Shown one piece after another: positions 36,771-46,525 of a stretch of 64,000 bases of DNA. The position numbers and the translations under genes are program-made. The DNA is taken from assembly GCA_021731085.1 (NCBI GenBank), contig JAKFYB010000018.1, positions 1 to 64,000 on the forward strand, given 5' to 3'. The notes under the pieces are model-generated. The model saw only the letters and a list, made by a program, of their open reading frames with translations. It ran no database searches and was not told where the DNA came from. Positions within the stretch are counted from its first letter, which is position 1, and each line of letters starts with the position of its first letter. The stretch comes from Dehalococcoidia bacterium (GTDB lineage Bacteria; Chloroflexota; Dehalococcoidia; DSTF01; JACRBR01).

Positions 36771-39029
36771 ATGACCCCAGTCCACCGGTCGAATATCCCC
36801 GCGGCACGCACAACACTAATCGGCCGGGAGGACGACCTTGCGCGCCTCATCGCGACCGTTCGCGACGGATCGTGCAGGCTCATCACGCTGATTGGCGCAG
36901 GCGGATCAGGCAAAACGGCCATAGCCCTCGAGGCGGCGCGCTCGCAACAGCGTGAGTTGGTTGACGGCGCTTGGTTCGTCGATCTCTCCTCACTGACGCA
37001 GACCGATGATGTCGCCGAGGCGTGTTGCGCTGCGCTCGGGCTGACAGACCCGGCCAGGCCGCCGCTCGCGCGCCTCGTCGATGCGCTTGCCGGCAGTGAT
37101 GCGCTGATCGTGCTCGACAACTGCGAGCATCTCCAATCCAGCGCTGCAGCGGTCGCTAACGCCCTTCTCGACGGCTGCCCGGAAGTGCGCCTGCTCACCA
37201 CCAGCCGCGAAGTCCTGGGCGTCAAAGGGGAGCAGGTCATCCGCGTCATGCCGCTCGCCCTCCCGCAGCCGGGCGGGCGACTCGAGGATGCTGCTAGCAC
37301 GCAGCTCTTTCTTGCGCGGGCGCGCGCACTTCGTCCCGAACTGGTGCTCGAAGGCAACGAAGCTGCGATCGCTGACATCTGCGTGCGGGTCGATGGCCTG
37401 CCGCTGGCCATCGAATTGGCCGCCGCGAATATCACGGTGATGTCGCCCGCCCAGATTGCCCGCCGCCTTTCCCTCGCTCATGAATTGCTCCCATCGCGCG
37501 ATCTCACCAGGCCGGACAGGCACCGGACGATGGAAGCGGCGATAGCGTGGGGCCACGCACTGCTCGACGAGTCGGACACGAAGGTCTTTCGCCGGTTGTC
37601 CGTCTTCGCCAATGGCTGGACACTTGCTGCGGCGGAACGCACCTGCGCCTTCACCGAAGAGGAAGCGCCGAATGTCGCTGGCAGCATGCAGCGTCTCGTC
37701 GAGCGGTCCATGATCGTCCGCGACGAGAGCGAACCGCCTCGCTTTCGCTGGCTTCAGCTTCTGCGCGAATTCGCCTCGCGCAAACTGGACGAGGCGGTTG
37801 AACGTGAAGCAACGGAACAGGCCCACGTTGCCTTCTACTTGGCGCTGGCGGAGGCAACATACGGCCGGCCCGGTCACGCGCCTGCATCCGCCTTCCGTGT
37901 ACTCGTCGAGGAGTACCCGAATCTGCACAAGGCAGCCGAGGTTGCGACAACGCGGGGTGATTTCATCTCTGCCCTCCGGTGCCACAACGGACTTGTCCCG
38001 TACTATCGTCTGCGCGATCTCCGGTCGGGCATCACGGCCATGCAGTCGCTGCTCAAGCTTGCCCTGCCCACGCGCGCAAGGTTCCCGTTACTCATTGTGC
38101 TCGCGGACTTCACGACACTCGCCGGTGACTTCGCGCTGGCCGAACAGGCCGCGGACGAAGCAGCAGAGATCGCGGCCGAGCGCGCAGATGCGGACTGGCA
38201 GTTCTACGCAGCGGGCGTTCGCGGCATTCTTGCCGGTGCCCAGGGGCGCTTCGATGAAGCTCGCCTGCAGTTCGAGGTCGCTCGCAAATTTGCTGAAGAC
38301 GATGAGACCATGGCCTGGTGGCACGCGAACCGCGGGCTAATGGAATATGAAGCAGGCGCCTTCGAAAATGCGCGCGAACACCTCGAGGAAGCAGACCGAC
38401 TGTGGTCCGACGACGACCCGTCGTGGTTCCGCGGCCAGATCACTTCGCGACGTGGGTCGCTATCTGTCCTGAACGCGGATAGCGAGACCGGCCGCGACTT
38501 GTTGCTTCGTGCGATTTCGTGGCTCGGCTCATACGGTGCGGCAGTCGAGTTGGCAGATGCACTTATCGAACTTGCGGCGGTGGACGCAACGGAAGCAAGA
38601 CCATTTTTCGCCGCCCGGATTCTCGGGGCTGCGGACGCTCTCGCAAACGCCACAGGCGCGCAGCTGTCGGCCGTCACGCGTCAGCACATGGAAGCGGCCA
38701 CGTCGCGCACGCGCGAATCGCTGGGAGAGACTGCCTTCGCGCGGGAGTGGGCCCACGGTCGCGCGATGACGCTCGATGAGGCGGTCAGCGCAGTACTGTC
38801 AGGCGAGAAGGGCCAGGCGCCGGTGTCCTCGGTCCTCGATGTTCTCACGGCCCGAGAGCGAGAGGTCGCGAAGCTCGTCGCGGAAGGTCTTACGAATCCG
38901 AAGATCGCCGAGCGGCTCGAGATATCTCCTGGCACGACGCGCATCCACGTCGAGCGCATCCTCCGCAAACTCGGCCTTGCGTCCCGCGTGCAGGTCGCCA
39001 CCGCCGTCAAGTCCGAAACTGCGAGCTAG
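36771..39029 (+). CDS. STAND ATPase-LuxR transcriptional regulator
   Basis: 752 residues. An NB-ARC-like ATPase comes first: Walker A LIGAGGSGKTAIALEAA (residues about 41-57), Walker B DALIVLDNCEHLQ, and LLTTSREVLGVKGEQ, GLPLAIELAA. A helical TPR-like middle follows, then a C-terminal LuxR helix-turn-helix (LTAREREVAKLVAEGLTNPK, IAERLEISPGTTRIHVERIL). Such proteins act as ligand-gated activators. It ends 123 bases before the RCC1 gene in the same direction, so that gene is a likely target. Confidence 0.92.
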   Translation: MTPVHRSNIPAARTTLIGREDDLARLIATVRDGSCRLITLIGAGGSGKTAIALEAARSQQRELVDGAWFVDLSSLTQTDDVAEACCAALGLTDPARPPLARLVDALAGSDALIVLDNCEHLQSSAAAVANALLDGCPEVRLLTTSREVLGVKGEQVIRVMPLALPQPGGRLEDAASTQLFLARARALRPELVLEGNEAAIADICVRVDGLPLAIELAAANITVMSPAQIARRLSLAHELLPSRDLTRPDRHRTMEAAIAWGHALLDESDTKVFRRLSVFANGWTLAAAERTCAFTEEEAPNVAGSMQRLVERSMIVRDESEPPRFRWLQLLREFASRKLDEAVEREATEQAHVAFYLALAEATYGRPGHAPASAFRVLVEEYPNLHKAAEVATTRGDFISALRCHNGLVPYYRLRDLRSGITAMQSLLKLALPTRARFPLLIVLADFTTLAGDFALAEQAADEAAEIAAERADADWQFYAAGVRGILAGAQGRFDEARLQFEVARKFAEDDETMAWWHANRGLMEYEAGAFENAREHLEEADRLWSDDDPSWFRGQITSRRGSLSVLNADSETGRDLLLRAISWLGSYGAAVELADALIELAAVDATEARPFFAARILGAADALANATGAQLSAVTRQHMEAATSRTRESLGETAFAREWAHGRAMTLDEAVSAVLSGEKGQAPVSSVLDVLTAREREVAKLVAEGLTNPKIAERLEISPGTTRIHVERILRKLGLASRVQVATAVKSETAS

Positions 39030-39152
39030 ACCGTCCTCTATCTGCATATGTCGATCGACAGACGCGGAGGCGGCGCCTCGGTTGCTAGCGTGCCCGCGTG
39101 CGGGCCGGCGCTTTCGTCCGAACGAACCGCGACAGCATTAGCGAGGTGGCCC

Positions 39153-42083
39153 GTGACGCGACGATGGATGGTAGCGACGTTTGCCGTGGCTGTGTTGCTG
39201 GTCTTGACCGTGACAAACCGACGGGACACCGCAGCGGCTCCCGACGATCCTCCACCCCTCGCTGCTGCTACATCTCCGCTTGCTGCGGGTGAACTTCACA
39301 CATGCGCGCTGCGACCCAACGGGACAATTGGCTGTTGGGGCTCCGGTTTCGTCGGCCAACTCGGCGATGGCACGACGGTTCAGTACAGCAATGATCCAGT
39401 GACGGTCTCTGGAATTACGAATGCGGTTGCCGTCGCCGGCGGCCAGTACCACAACTGCGCAGTACTGGCTGACGGAACGGCTCGCTGCTGGGGCGCGAAT
39501 GTCTATGGCGTGCTTGGCGATGGCACACAGATCGACCGGATCACTCCTGTGCCAGTCTCCGGGCTGACGGCCGTGAAAGCGATTGCAACGAGTGGCACGC
39601 ACAGCTGCGCGTTGCTCGCCTCGGGCACGGTGCGATGCTGGGGCTGGAACTTCTACGGCCAGCTCGGGAACGGGACAGTCGCGACCAGCTTCACGCCGGT
39701 GGCCGTGACGGGCGTTACGAACGCCGTCGCCGTGACGGTCGGCGGAGGTCACAGCTGCGCCGTTCTCGCGGACGGCACTGCACGGTGCTGGGGTTACAAC
39801 GGATATGGCCAGCTCGGCGACAGTTCATTCTTCAATAGCGTTACTCCCGTTGCGGTATTGACTGTCACTAACGCCGTGGCAATCGACGCCGGGTTGGACC
39901 ACACGTGTGCCGTGCTGGAGGACGGTGTGGGTCGCTGCTGGGGCAATAACAACTTCGGACAGCTCGGCAACGGCGCGACCACGGATAGCACGGTGCCCGT
40001 CACGGTATCCGGCGTATCAACCGCCGTATCCATCGTCGGTGGGGCTGAACATAGCTGCGCGATGCTAAGCGACGGTGGCGCGCGCTGTTGGGGCAACAAC
40101 TTCTATGGCTCACTCGGAAATCCCGCTGCGTCCACGCAGAGTTCAGTGCCGGTAGAAGTGTTTCGTCTCGCGGGCGGCATCTCCCTCGATGCTGGCGGCG
40201 ACCACACGTGCGTCCTCATAGTGGACGGCGGCGTGCGCTGCTGGGGAGCCGGCGCCTCCGGTAGGCTCGGGAACGGCATCCATGCTGACAGCCCCGTGCC
40301 CGTCACAGTACGCTCGCTGGCTGCCGGTTCGAGAGGACCGGTCGTAGCAGGTGGATCGCACAGTTGCCTGGTCTTCGCCGACGGCGTCGTTCGCTGTTGG
40401 GGCCTGAATACGGGCGGCCAACTTGGCAACGGGACGGTCACCACCAGCCCAGTGCCAGTCACAGTGTCCGGGATCACGAGCGCGACGACGGTGGTCTCCG
40501 GGGCCGACCACACGTGCGCGCTTCTCGTCGGAGGCACGGTTCGCTGCTGGGGTCGCAATCCGTATGGACAGCTGGGAGATGGCACGACCACGGACAGGAC
40601 GACGCCGGTCGAAGTTGCCGGGCTCCCGAATGTCCTGGGCCTTGCGGCGGGCGGTGACGTGACGTGCGCGTTGTTGGCTGATGGCGGCGCACGCTGCTGG
40701 GGACGAAACAACTTCGGACAACTTGGGAATGGCGCGCTGACGAATAGCGCTGTTCCCGTCACGGTGTCCGGCATCGCAAACGCGTCGATGATCGATGCAG
40801 GCGCACAGCACGTCTGCGCGGTCTTGATTGATGGAACAGGCCGTTGCTGGGGATACAACGGCGCCGCCCAGCTCGGGAATGGCACTGTGACGAGCAGCTC
40901 AACACCGGTCACCGTGTCGGGCCTAACGAATGCAATCATAATCAGCGGCGGCGATCTCCACACATGCGCTGTCCTCGCGGACGGTGGTGGCCGCTGTTGG
41001 GGAGCAAATAGTTTTGGCCAACTTGGAAACAACAGCGCTTTCCCGGCCCTTACACCCGTCGTAGTTATCGGACTGTCTAATGCAGTTGCTGTGAGCGCAG
41101 GAAGCGGCCCATCAAGTTGCGCGCTCGTTGCGGATGGAACCGCAAGGTGCTGGGGCGCGAACGGTTCCGGGCAGCTTGGAAATGGTTCGACGACGACCAG
41201 CTTTCTTCCGGTGACGGTAACTGGTCTCGCGAATGCCGTGGACGTTGCCGCCGGCACATCCCACGCCTGCGCGCTGTTGGCCGATGGCACGACGCGTTGC
41301 TGGGGTGCGAACTCCACCGGGCAGCTCGGCAATGGTGGATTCACGAACAGTTCGACGTCGGTGGCTGTCACCAGTCTATGCACCGATCTCGATGGCGATG
41401 CTGTCTGCGACGACCTCGACACCGACGCGGACGGTGACACCTTCCAAAACGGCCTGGACAACTGCCCGCGTTCGTCTAACAGCGGTCAGGAGAACAACGA
41501 CCGCAACTTCATCGACCACAGCCCGCCGTATAACGCCAGCGTGGACGACAAGACGCTGCCAAACTCCGACGTTCCTGGCGATGCGTGCGATCTCGATGAC
41601 GACAACGACGGCATTTCCGATGTGGACGAGGCGTCAGGAGCTGCATGTAGTGGCGCAACAAGCAGCCCACTGTTGCGGGACACCGATGCAGATCGCTTTA
41701 TCGATGGCGCCGAATGTGCGCTTGGCACGAATCCGGCGTCGAATGCCAGCAAGCCTCTCGTTACGGCATGCGGACCGGCTGGTGATGCCGACGGCGACAA
41801 GCTCACCGACCGCATCGAGTTCTGCTTCTACGGTACGGACGCCGACAATGTCGATACCGACTTCGACCGGTACTACGACGGCGCGAAGGACGGCTGCGAG
41901 GCGGCGTCGTTCAACGGCGACCGCATCGTGAACGTCGCCGACATGGGCATGCTGGCGACGGCGATCTCGAACTCCGCGTTTCGCGTCGTGAGCGTGGACG
42001 TGAACAAGGACGGTGCGTGGAACCCCGCCGACCAGGGACTTGTGGCGAGCTTCATTTCGCCTTCGGGACAGTGCCCGGGATAG
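39153..42083 (+). CDS. Secreted RCC1-repeat protein with type 3 repeats and dockerin-like tail
   Basis: 976 residues. The GTG at 39153 has GAGG six bases upstream and begins a signal segment (WMVATFAVAVLLVLTVT). Residues about 45-740 contain 14 RCC1 units of about 50 residues, each with the pattern HxCA-x7-ARCWG-x3-GQLGNG, so each has a likely Cys pair. Fourteen units suit two seven-bladed propellers. Thrombospondin type 3 Ca-binding repeats (DLDGDAVCDD, DDDNDGISD) and a dockerin-like tail (DRIVNVADMGML, DVNKDGAWNPADQG) follow. Binding role is likely; no enzyme motif is seen. Confidence 0.9.
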   Translation: MTRRWMVATFAVAVLLVLTVTNRRDTAAAPDDPPPLAAATSPLAAGELHTCALRPNGTIGCWGSGFVGQLGDGTTVQYSNDPVTVSGITNAVAVAGGQYHNCAVLADGTARCWGANVYGVLGDGTQIDRITPVPVSGLTAVKAIATSGTHSCALLASGTVRCWGWNFYGQLGNGTVATSFTPVAVTGVTNAVAVTVGGGHSCAVLADGTARCWGYNGYGQLGDSSFFNSVTPVAVLTVTNAVAIDAGLDHTCAVLEDGVGRCWGNNNFGQLGNGATTDSTVPVTVSGVSTAVSIVGGAEHSCAMLSDGGARCWGNNFYGSLGNPAASTQSSVPVEVFRLAGGISLDAGGDHTCVLIVDGGVRCWGAGASGRLGNGIHADSPVPVTVRSLAAGSRGPVVAGGSHSCLVFADGVVRCWGLNTGGQLGNGTVTTSPVPVTVSGITSATTVVSGADHTCALLVGGTVRCWGRNPYGQLGDGTTTDRTTPVEVAGLPNVLGLAAGGDVTCALLADGGARCWGRNNFGQLGNGALTNSAVPVTVSGIANASMIDAGAQHVCAVLIDGTGRCWGYNGAAQLGNGTVTSSSTPVTVSGLTNAIIISGGDLHTCAVLADGGGRCWGANSFGQLGNNSAFPALTPVVVIGLSNAVAVSAGSGPSSCALVADGTARCWGANGSGQLGNGSTTTSFLPVTVTGLANAVDVAAGTSHACALLADGTTRCWGANSTGQLGNGGFTNSSTSVAVTSLCTDLDGDAVCDDLDTDADGDTFQNGLDNCPRSSNSGQENNDRNFIDHSPPYNASVDDKTLPNSDVPGDACDLDDDNDGISDVDEASGAACSGATSSPLLRDTDADRFIDGAECALGTNPASNASKPLVTACGPAGDADGDKLTDRIEFCFYGTDADNVDTDFDRYYDGAKDGCEAASFNGDRIVNVADMGMLATAISNSAFRVVSVDVNKDGAWNPADQGLVASFISPSGQCPG
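39285..41380. repeat. Tandem ~150-bp repeats coding for RCC1 units
   Basis: Fourteen units of about 150 bp in register with the reading frame; the conserved core codes for RCWG and GQLGNG. Unit identity is moderate, so the array is old rather than freshly amplified. Confidence 0.85.
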
Positions 42084-42660
42084 AAAACTAGGGCCCGATC
42101 GCCGGGAGGAGGAGCAGCATCATTCCGTCGTCGTCAGAAGGCCGCTGCCGGCGGGGCATAGGCGTCAATCTCCATCTCTATGTCTCGAAGGCGTCGCCCT
42201 CGTTCGGAACACTGTAGTACCGTCAAGGATCGGCGTCCATGGGCGGCATGTTTGTTGCTTGCCGTGCACACCGTCCATGCCTGTGTTACTCTCGCCCTCA
42301 ACTGTCCGGCCCTCGCGTTGGGGTCCGATGGCGCGCGTACGAATATGCAAGTCCGCCGCCACCTGAAGAAGTGAGGGCCACTCCAAATGCTGCTGAAAAA
42401 GAGCACCATCATTCCGTTTGTCGTCGTCACCGTGGCGGGGCTCACCGATTAGGCGACATCGTGGGTTGTTGCATTGCTGTCCAAACACTAATCCAGGCAG
42501 CGGATGTCTACGGCGTCTCCGCAGTTCGCGGATCCTCCGCTGCAGCGGTCTTGTGGAGTTTCGCGCCGAAAAGACCGTTGCACCCGAGCAGCCACGCCCG
42601 GATCATTGACAACTCCCCAATTTCCTGAATCGCCTTCCGTCATGCGGACGAGACCGGCAT
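42084..42660. other. Gene-poor gap after the RCC1 gene
   Basis: About 580 bases. Several short frames overlap, none convincing. One 21-codon frame at 42388 (MLLKKSTIIPFVVVTVAGLTD) looks like the start of a signal peptide and might be a gene remnant. No repeats or RNA genes seen. Confidence 0.4.
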
Positions 42661-43890
42661 TTACGGCTGCTTCTGGCCGTACATAAACAAGCCGGCGCCG
42701 TACGGGTACTCGTTCGGCGGGCGTGAGCGGATAACGTCCTCGTTCGGCTCCGTACCCCACCCTGGCCGGTCAGGGATGAGGAGGTACCCGTCCTCGATCA
42801 CCGGTTCGTGCGAGAAGATCTGACCATCAGCCGCGATCCGGTCGACGTCAGTCTCGAAGATTCGCAGATTAGGAACCGCCGCCGCGAAGTGCGCGTTCAT
42901 CATCGTCGCGAGATGACCGTAGAAGTTGTGGGGCGCCACGTTGAGTTCGTGTGCCTCCGCCGCCGCGGCGATCTTCATTGACTGCCAGGCACCGTTCCAG
43001 ACCAGGTCGACGATCGCCACATCCAACGCCTGCTGTTCAAAAAATGGCAGGAACTGCTGCAACCCCCAGAGTGTCTCGCCCGAGGCGATGGGATGAGGAC
43101 TCGCGCGGCGGACGTCAGCAAGCGCGGGCGCGTGGAAGGTGTCCATCTCCAGCCAGAGCAGGTGTAGACCTTCCAGCTCGCGTGCGACGCGAATGTATCC
43201 CTCGGTGCGCGCATTGAAGTTTAGGTCGAGCAGCACTTCGACGTCCGGCCCCGCTGCTTCCTGCATCATCTCGATGTGCTCGCGGAGGCCACGCGCGATG
43301 ACGGGCGTGACGTTAAGCTCCGGCCGGAACGGGAGGCCGAAGCCAGGCGCCCAGCCTCGCGGCACATCGTTCTCGTCGTACGTGTAGATGTTCGTTTTCA
43401 GTGCCTTGAAGCCGCGGTCGCGCACCTCGCGGCCCAGGGCGCGCACGCCTTCGATGTCTCTCACAGGCGGTTCGTAGTACGGCTGCCTGTTGATGCGCCA
43501 CGTCGCGCAGTGCGACCAGTACACCTGTACGCGGTCGCGCAGCTTGCCACCGAGCAATTCGTAGCAGGGCACATCTAGTGTCTTTGCCTTCGCGTCGATA
43601 AGGGCATTTTCGATCGCACCTAACGCCTGACCGATGACGCCGCCCGTGCCGGGCCGGAGCGAATAGAAGAGCTCCCAGTGCAGCTTCTCGTGCGCGCCGA
43701 GCGCACGCCCCACAATGCGCGAGCGAAGCTGGTTGATGATGGAAGTGATCCCCGGGTTGCCGAAGCTCTCGTCGTACTCGCTCCAGCCGGTGACGCCGTC
43801 GCTCGTCGTTATCTTGACGAAGTAGTAGTTCCGCCAGCCAGCGTCGCAGGCCAAGGTCTCGATAGACGCTATGGTCGTGGAGATGGTCAC
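42661..43890 (-). CDS. Enolase-superfamily (mandelate racemase/muconate lactonizing) enzyme
   Basis: 409 residues. N-terminal capping domain and TIM barrel with metal ligands visible in VEVLLDLNFNA (Asp), LLWLEMD (Glu) and PIASGETLW (Glu). VAPHNFYGHLATMMNAH carries the His used by sugar-acid dehydratases of this group, so an acid-sugar dehydratase is likelier than a racemase. GTG start. Neighbour of an alpha/beta hydrolase in the same direction, possibly in catabolism of a plant or sugar acid. Confidence 0.88.
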   Translation of the reverse strand: MTISTTIASIETLACDAGWRNYYFVKITTSDGVTGWSEYDESFGNPGITSIINQLRSRIVGRALGAHEKLHWELFYSLRPGTGGVIGQALGAIENALIDAKAKTLDVPCYELLGGKLRDRVQVYWSHCATWRINRQPYYEPPVRDIEGVRALGREVRDRGFKALKTNIYTYDENDVPRGWAPGFGLPFRPELNVTPVIARGLREHIEMMQEAAGPDVEVLLDLNFNARTEGYIRVARELEGLHLLWLEMDTFHAPALADVRRASPHPIASGETLWGLQQFLPFFEQQALDVAIVDLVWNGAWQSMKIAAAAEAHELNVAPHNFYGHLATMMNAHFAAAVPNLRIFETDVDRIAADGQIFSHEPVIEDGYLLIPDRPGWGTEPNEDVIRSRPPNEYPYGAGLFMYGQKQP

Positions 43891-44235
43891 GTTGGCATGC
43901 TGCGGCCGTTGCGATCCTGCGCCGCCCTTTCTGTGCCGATGGTAGACGAGGCGACGTACTCCTGCCAGATCGATTCGTCAGCGGGAGTCGTTCGTCCACG
44001 CGAGAAGCTGCTTTGCAGGAAGACTCGACGCAGACCAAACAGGATCGAACGCGGCCCCGATTCGTTGGAGCATTTGCTTGGGAGGAAGAGGATCACACAC
44101 CTTCAGGGCCGCGCACGCGCCGTTAACTCACCGACGCCCTAACGGATGAGGCTGGATCGCGCGAAAGTATTTGCGCAGAGTTCGCCGGCTTTTTCCAAAC
44201 TCTCTCCTGCAGCTTTCCCACACCGTCGCGGAGAG
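43891..44235. other. Intergenic gap
   Basis: About 345 bases between the hydrolase stop and the enolase-superfamily start, both on the minus strand. No gene with sensible composition was found; the promoter of the enolase-type gene is probably within it. Confidence 0.4.
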
Positions 44236-45003
44236 TCAGTGCTTGGACTGCCCGCTGAGCAGTTGCGCTGCCAGGAATTCGCGGCCAGCATCGGCAGCTT
44301 CCTGGGGGAACGCGCCGTGCTTGCCGGGGTGTGCGTGCATGCGTTTGTCAGTCGCGCCGATCGTGTCGAACAGGTCCAGGGCCCCGCTTCGATCAAAGAT
44401 CTCGTCGTCCCACTGGACCATGAACAGCACTGGACACGTCACGTTTGGCGCATCGGCACGGTGGCGCGCCGCGAACGCTCCGCGAAGCGCACCAGGACCG
44501 CTGAACCCGCAAGCGCCGAGCACGGCCGCGCTGATGCGGGTTTCGGATGCGACGAACGGCAGGCCAAGGATCGTACCCATCGACAATCCCCAGTAACCGA
44601 TAGCTTTGGAATCGAAGACGCCCGACGCCATCAACACGTCGAGCGTCGCCGACCAGTCCGCATTCATGCGATCGAACGTGTCTGGATGCTTCCACAGAGC
44701 CATGAACTCCGGCTGTGGCGGCCCGTCACCCGTGTCAACGATCGGACCGCGTTCCCCATGGTCGATCGCGTCGATGGCGCAGACTGCGACGCCATGCCGG
44801 CGTGCAAACCGGCGCGCCAGGGCAAGGCTCGCCATGTTGCGCTTCTCGCTCTTTCCGCCATGACCTAAGAGCACGAGCGGCAGGCGACCGCCGTGGACCT
44901 CGGGCGCCCACAGGATCCCTGGGATGTTCTCCCCAGCGCGCGTCACGTAGAAAGCTCGCTCAGAGACACCCATGGAAATCACCGGTTCCGCGCGCCAGTT
45001 CAT
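44236..45003 (-). CDS. Alpha/beta hydrolase, dienelactone-hydrolase-like
   Basis: 255 residues. The oxyanion-loop region is LVLLGHGGKSEKR; the nucleophile elbow is WGLSMGTILGLPFVA (G-x-S-x-G). The Asp is probably in LFMVQWDDEIFDR, and the His in HAHPGKHG. Members cleave esters or act as acyl esterases. Upstream of the enolase-superfamily gene in the same direction, so the two may be co-transcribed. Confidence 0.86.
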   Translation of the reverse strand: MNWRAEPVISMGVSERAFYVTRAGENIPGILWAPEVHGGRLPLVLLGHGGKSEKRNMASLALARRFARRHGVAVCAIDAIDHGERGPIVDTGDGPPQPEFMALWKHPDTFDRMNADWSATLDVLMASGVFDSKAIGYWGLSMGTILGLPFVASETRISAAVLGACGFSGPGALRGAFAARHRADAPNVTCPVLFMVQWDDEIFDRSGALDLFDTIGATDKRMHAHPGKHGAFPQEAADAGREFLAAQLLSGQSKH

Positions 45004-45930
45004 CGTCGCCTCGTGTTGAGCTCGTCTTCGAAGAAGATCATCGCCGATAGACTCGGCCCTAACAAGGCGAAGCTGACTGAGCTATTCGGAGATGGCCTCC
45101 GCGCCCGACGGATCGTCGTCGGGCGCTACTGCTCAAGGAATAGCTGGCGGCGCGCAGGCGATCGCTGCAACCGCTGGTCGATTCGCGCGATTGTTGTAAA
45201 GCGTTGGTAACCCGAACTGCTGGCCTACATGTTTCTCGATGCCTTCGCCAGCCGTAGCATGTCCTGGTCAGACACGAAGTCGAAGGACTTCGCGAACGTG
45301 CTGCGCGCGAATGTGACGCCGTCAGTGGCACGTGCGTACTACGATGCCTCGCGCGACATGTGTTCGCTGCTACCGGCGAGTTAAGAGACTCTCTAGTCTG
45401 GTGGCACCCCCGGCAGGATTCGAACCTGCGACGGCCGGATTAGGAGTCTCAGCATTGTTCTTCGCTGTCCGATGGTCAACCTGAATCGGCGTGAGGTCGG
45501 AAAACGCGCGCTCCCCATGGATCCAAGTGTCATGCCCGACGGGCTACTGATCACCAGATTGGATCACGCCTGTTGGGCGAGTGCAAGCCCGCAGAAACGT
45601 CCGGTCGAGAGTGCACGACGGCTTGCGACGATTGGGATCGGATCGATGCTCCATAGGCAATCAAGCGCTACTATCTGGTCAAGTCATCCGATTCTTCTGA
45701 GCGGAGTGAAAGTGATAGAGACACTTACTCTCGAACCCGTCGAAAACCTGAGCATCACGATCCGATCTCGAAATCATCGCGGTTCTGTACCTGGCAGCAA
45801 TCGCCACGTTCCGGGTTGCCTTTGCAGCAGTGACGACCGATCCGCGGTGGTCCCATGTCAGAACACTGTGCCTATGGCGACGAGAGCCGTATCATCGCGT
45901 CGCAACCAGCACGACGTTCAAGGAGACAGC
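45004..45930. other. Gene-poor region around the tRNA-Arg fragment
   Basis: About 930 bases with no convincing full gene. A short + frame at 45229-45384 (MFLDAFASRSMSWSD..., ending SLLPAS) looks like the end of a lost gene but is unidentified. The 10-mer AACCGCTGGT at 45169 recurs at 48393 and 48423. The low density fits an insertion scar. Confidence 0.45.
45402..45448 (-). pseudogene. 3' half of tRNA-Arg(CCU), probable attachment-site remnant
   Basis: Read on the minus strand, the segment gives GACTCCTAATC (anticodon loop with CCT), then GCAGGTTCGAATCCTGC (T arm), an acceptor 3' strand and an encoded CCA. The D arm and the 5' acceptor strand are missing: upstream bases do not pair with the anticodon stem. 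A displaced 3' half of this kind is the usual trace of integration into a tRNA gene. The intact partner would be expected at higher coordinates and was not found in the window. Confidence 0.8.
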
Positions 45931-46314
45931 GTGTTCCTCCGCCTCGAACTCTTTGTCGACGACATCGCGCGGAGTATCGCGTTCTACATAAGCGTGCTCG
46001 GGTTCGAGATCGAACGCGAGGAGCCAGGGTACGCCTCGATCCGAAACGGCGATGCGATCTTCGGCATCGGCCTCGCGGCGCATCTGCCGCCGGGCCATCA
46101 CTTTAGCCCCGAGATACGAACGGCCCGCCGAGGCATCGGTACCGAGATTGTGCTAGAGGTCGACGATTTGGAGGCATCCTTCGACCAGGCGCAGCGCCGT
46201 GGAGCCACGATCCTGACCCAGCTAGGAACACGCTCGTGGGGCGCAACCGACTACCGCCTCGCCGACCCCGATGGGTACTACCTGCGTATCACGTCACGAG
46301 CCGTTACGCCCTGA
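45931..46314 (+). CDS. VOC (glyoxalase/bleomycin-resistance-fold) protein
   Basis: 127 residues from the GTG at 45931, which has AAGGAG at good spacing. One VOC module pair: LELFVDDIARSIAFYISVLG, then GTEIVLEVDDLEASFDQAQ and DYRLADPDGYYLRITS, the typical end with the metal-ligand Glu position held by Tyr/Leu. May be an antibiotic-binding or dioxygenase-like protein; function not readable. Confidence 0.85.
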   Translation: MFLRLELFVDDIARSIAFYISVLGFEIEREEPGYASIRNGDAIFGIGLAAHLPPGHHFSPEIRTARRGIGTEIVLEVDDLEASFDQAQRRGATILTQLGTRSWGATDYRLADPDGYYLRITSRAVTP

Positions 46315-46525
46315 TCCCTACGCCGCCCGAAGGCGATCTCGATCGCGACCCCTGTTTCACGCTCAGGCCCTTGGCATGCGGTAAGCGCGAGTCGTACTCG
46401 ATCTCTACCCGTGCCGACTTCATGATTGGTGCGATGCGAGTTGGTGCGCCGTCCCCCTCCACCGAGTGACGACCGGTACCGTCCGGCCTACGATCCAGCC
46501 GGCTCTGAAATCGAGTGCGCTCGGG

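Noticed and set aside
45229-45384. Small gene before the tRNA-Arg fragment
   Set aside because: It has no ribosome site, no recognised family and looks like the end of a lost gene; kept only as part of the gap note.
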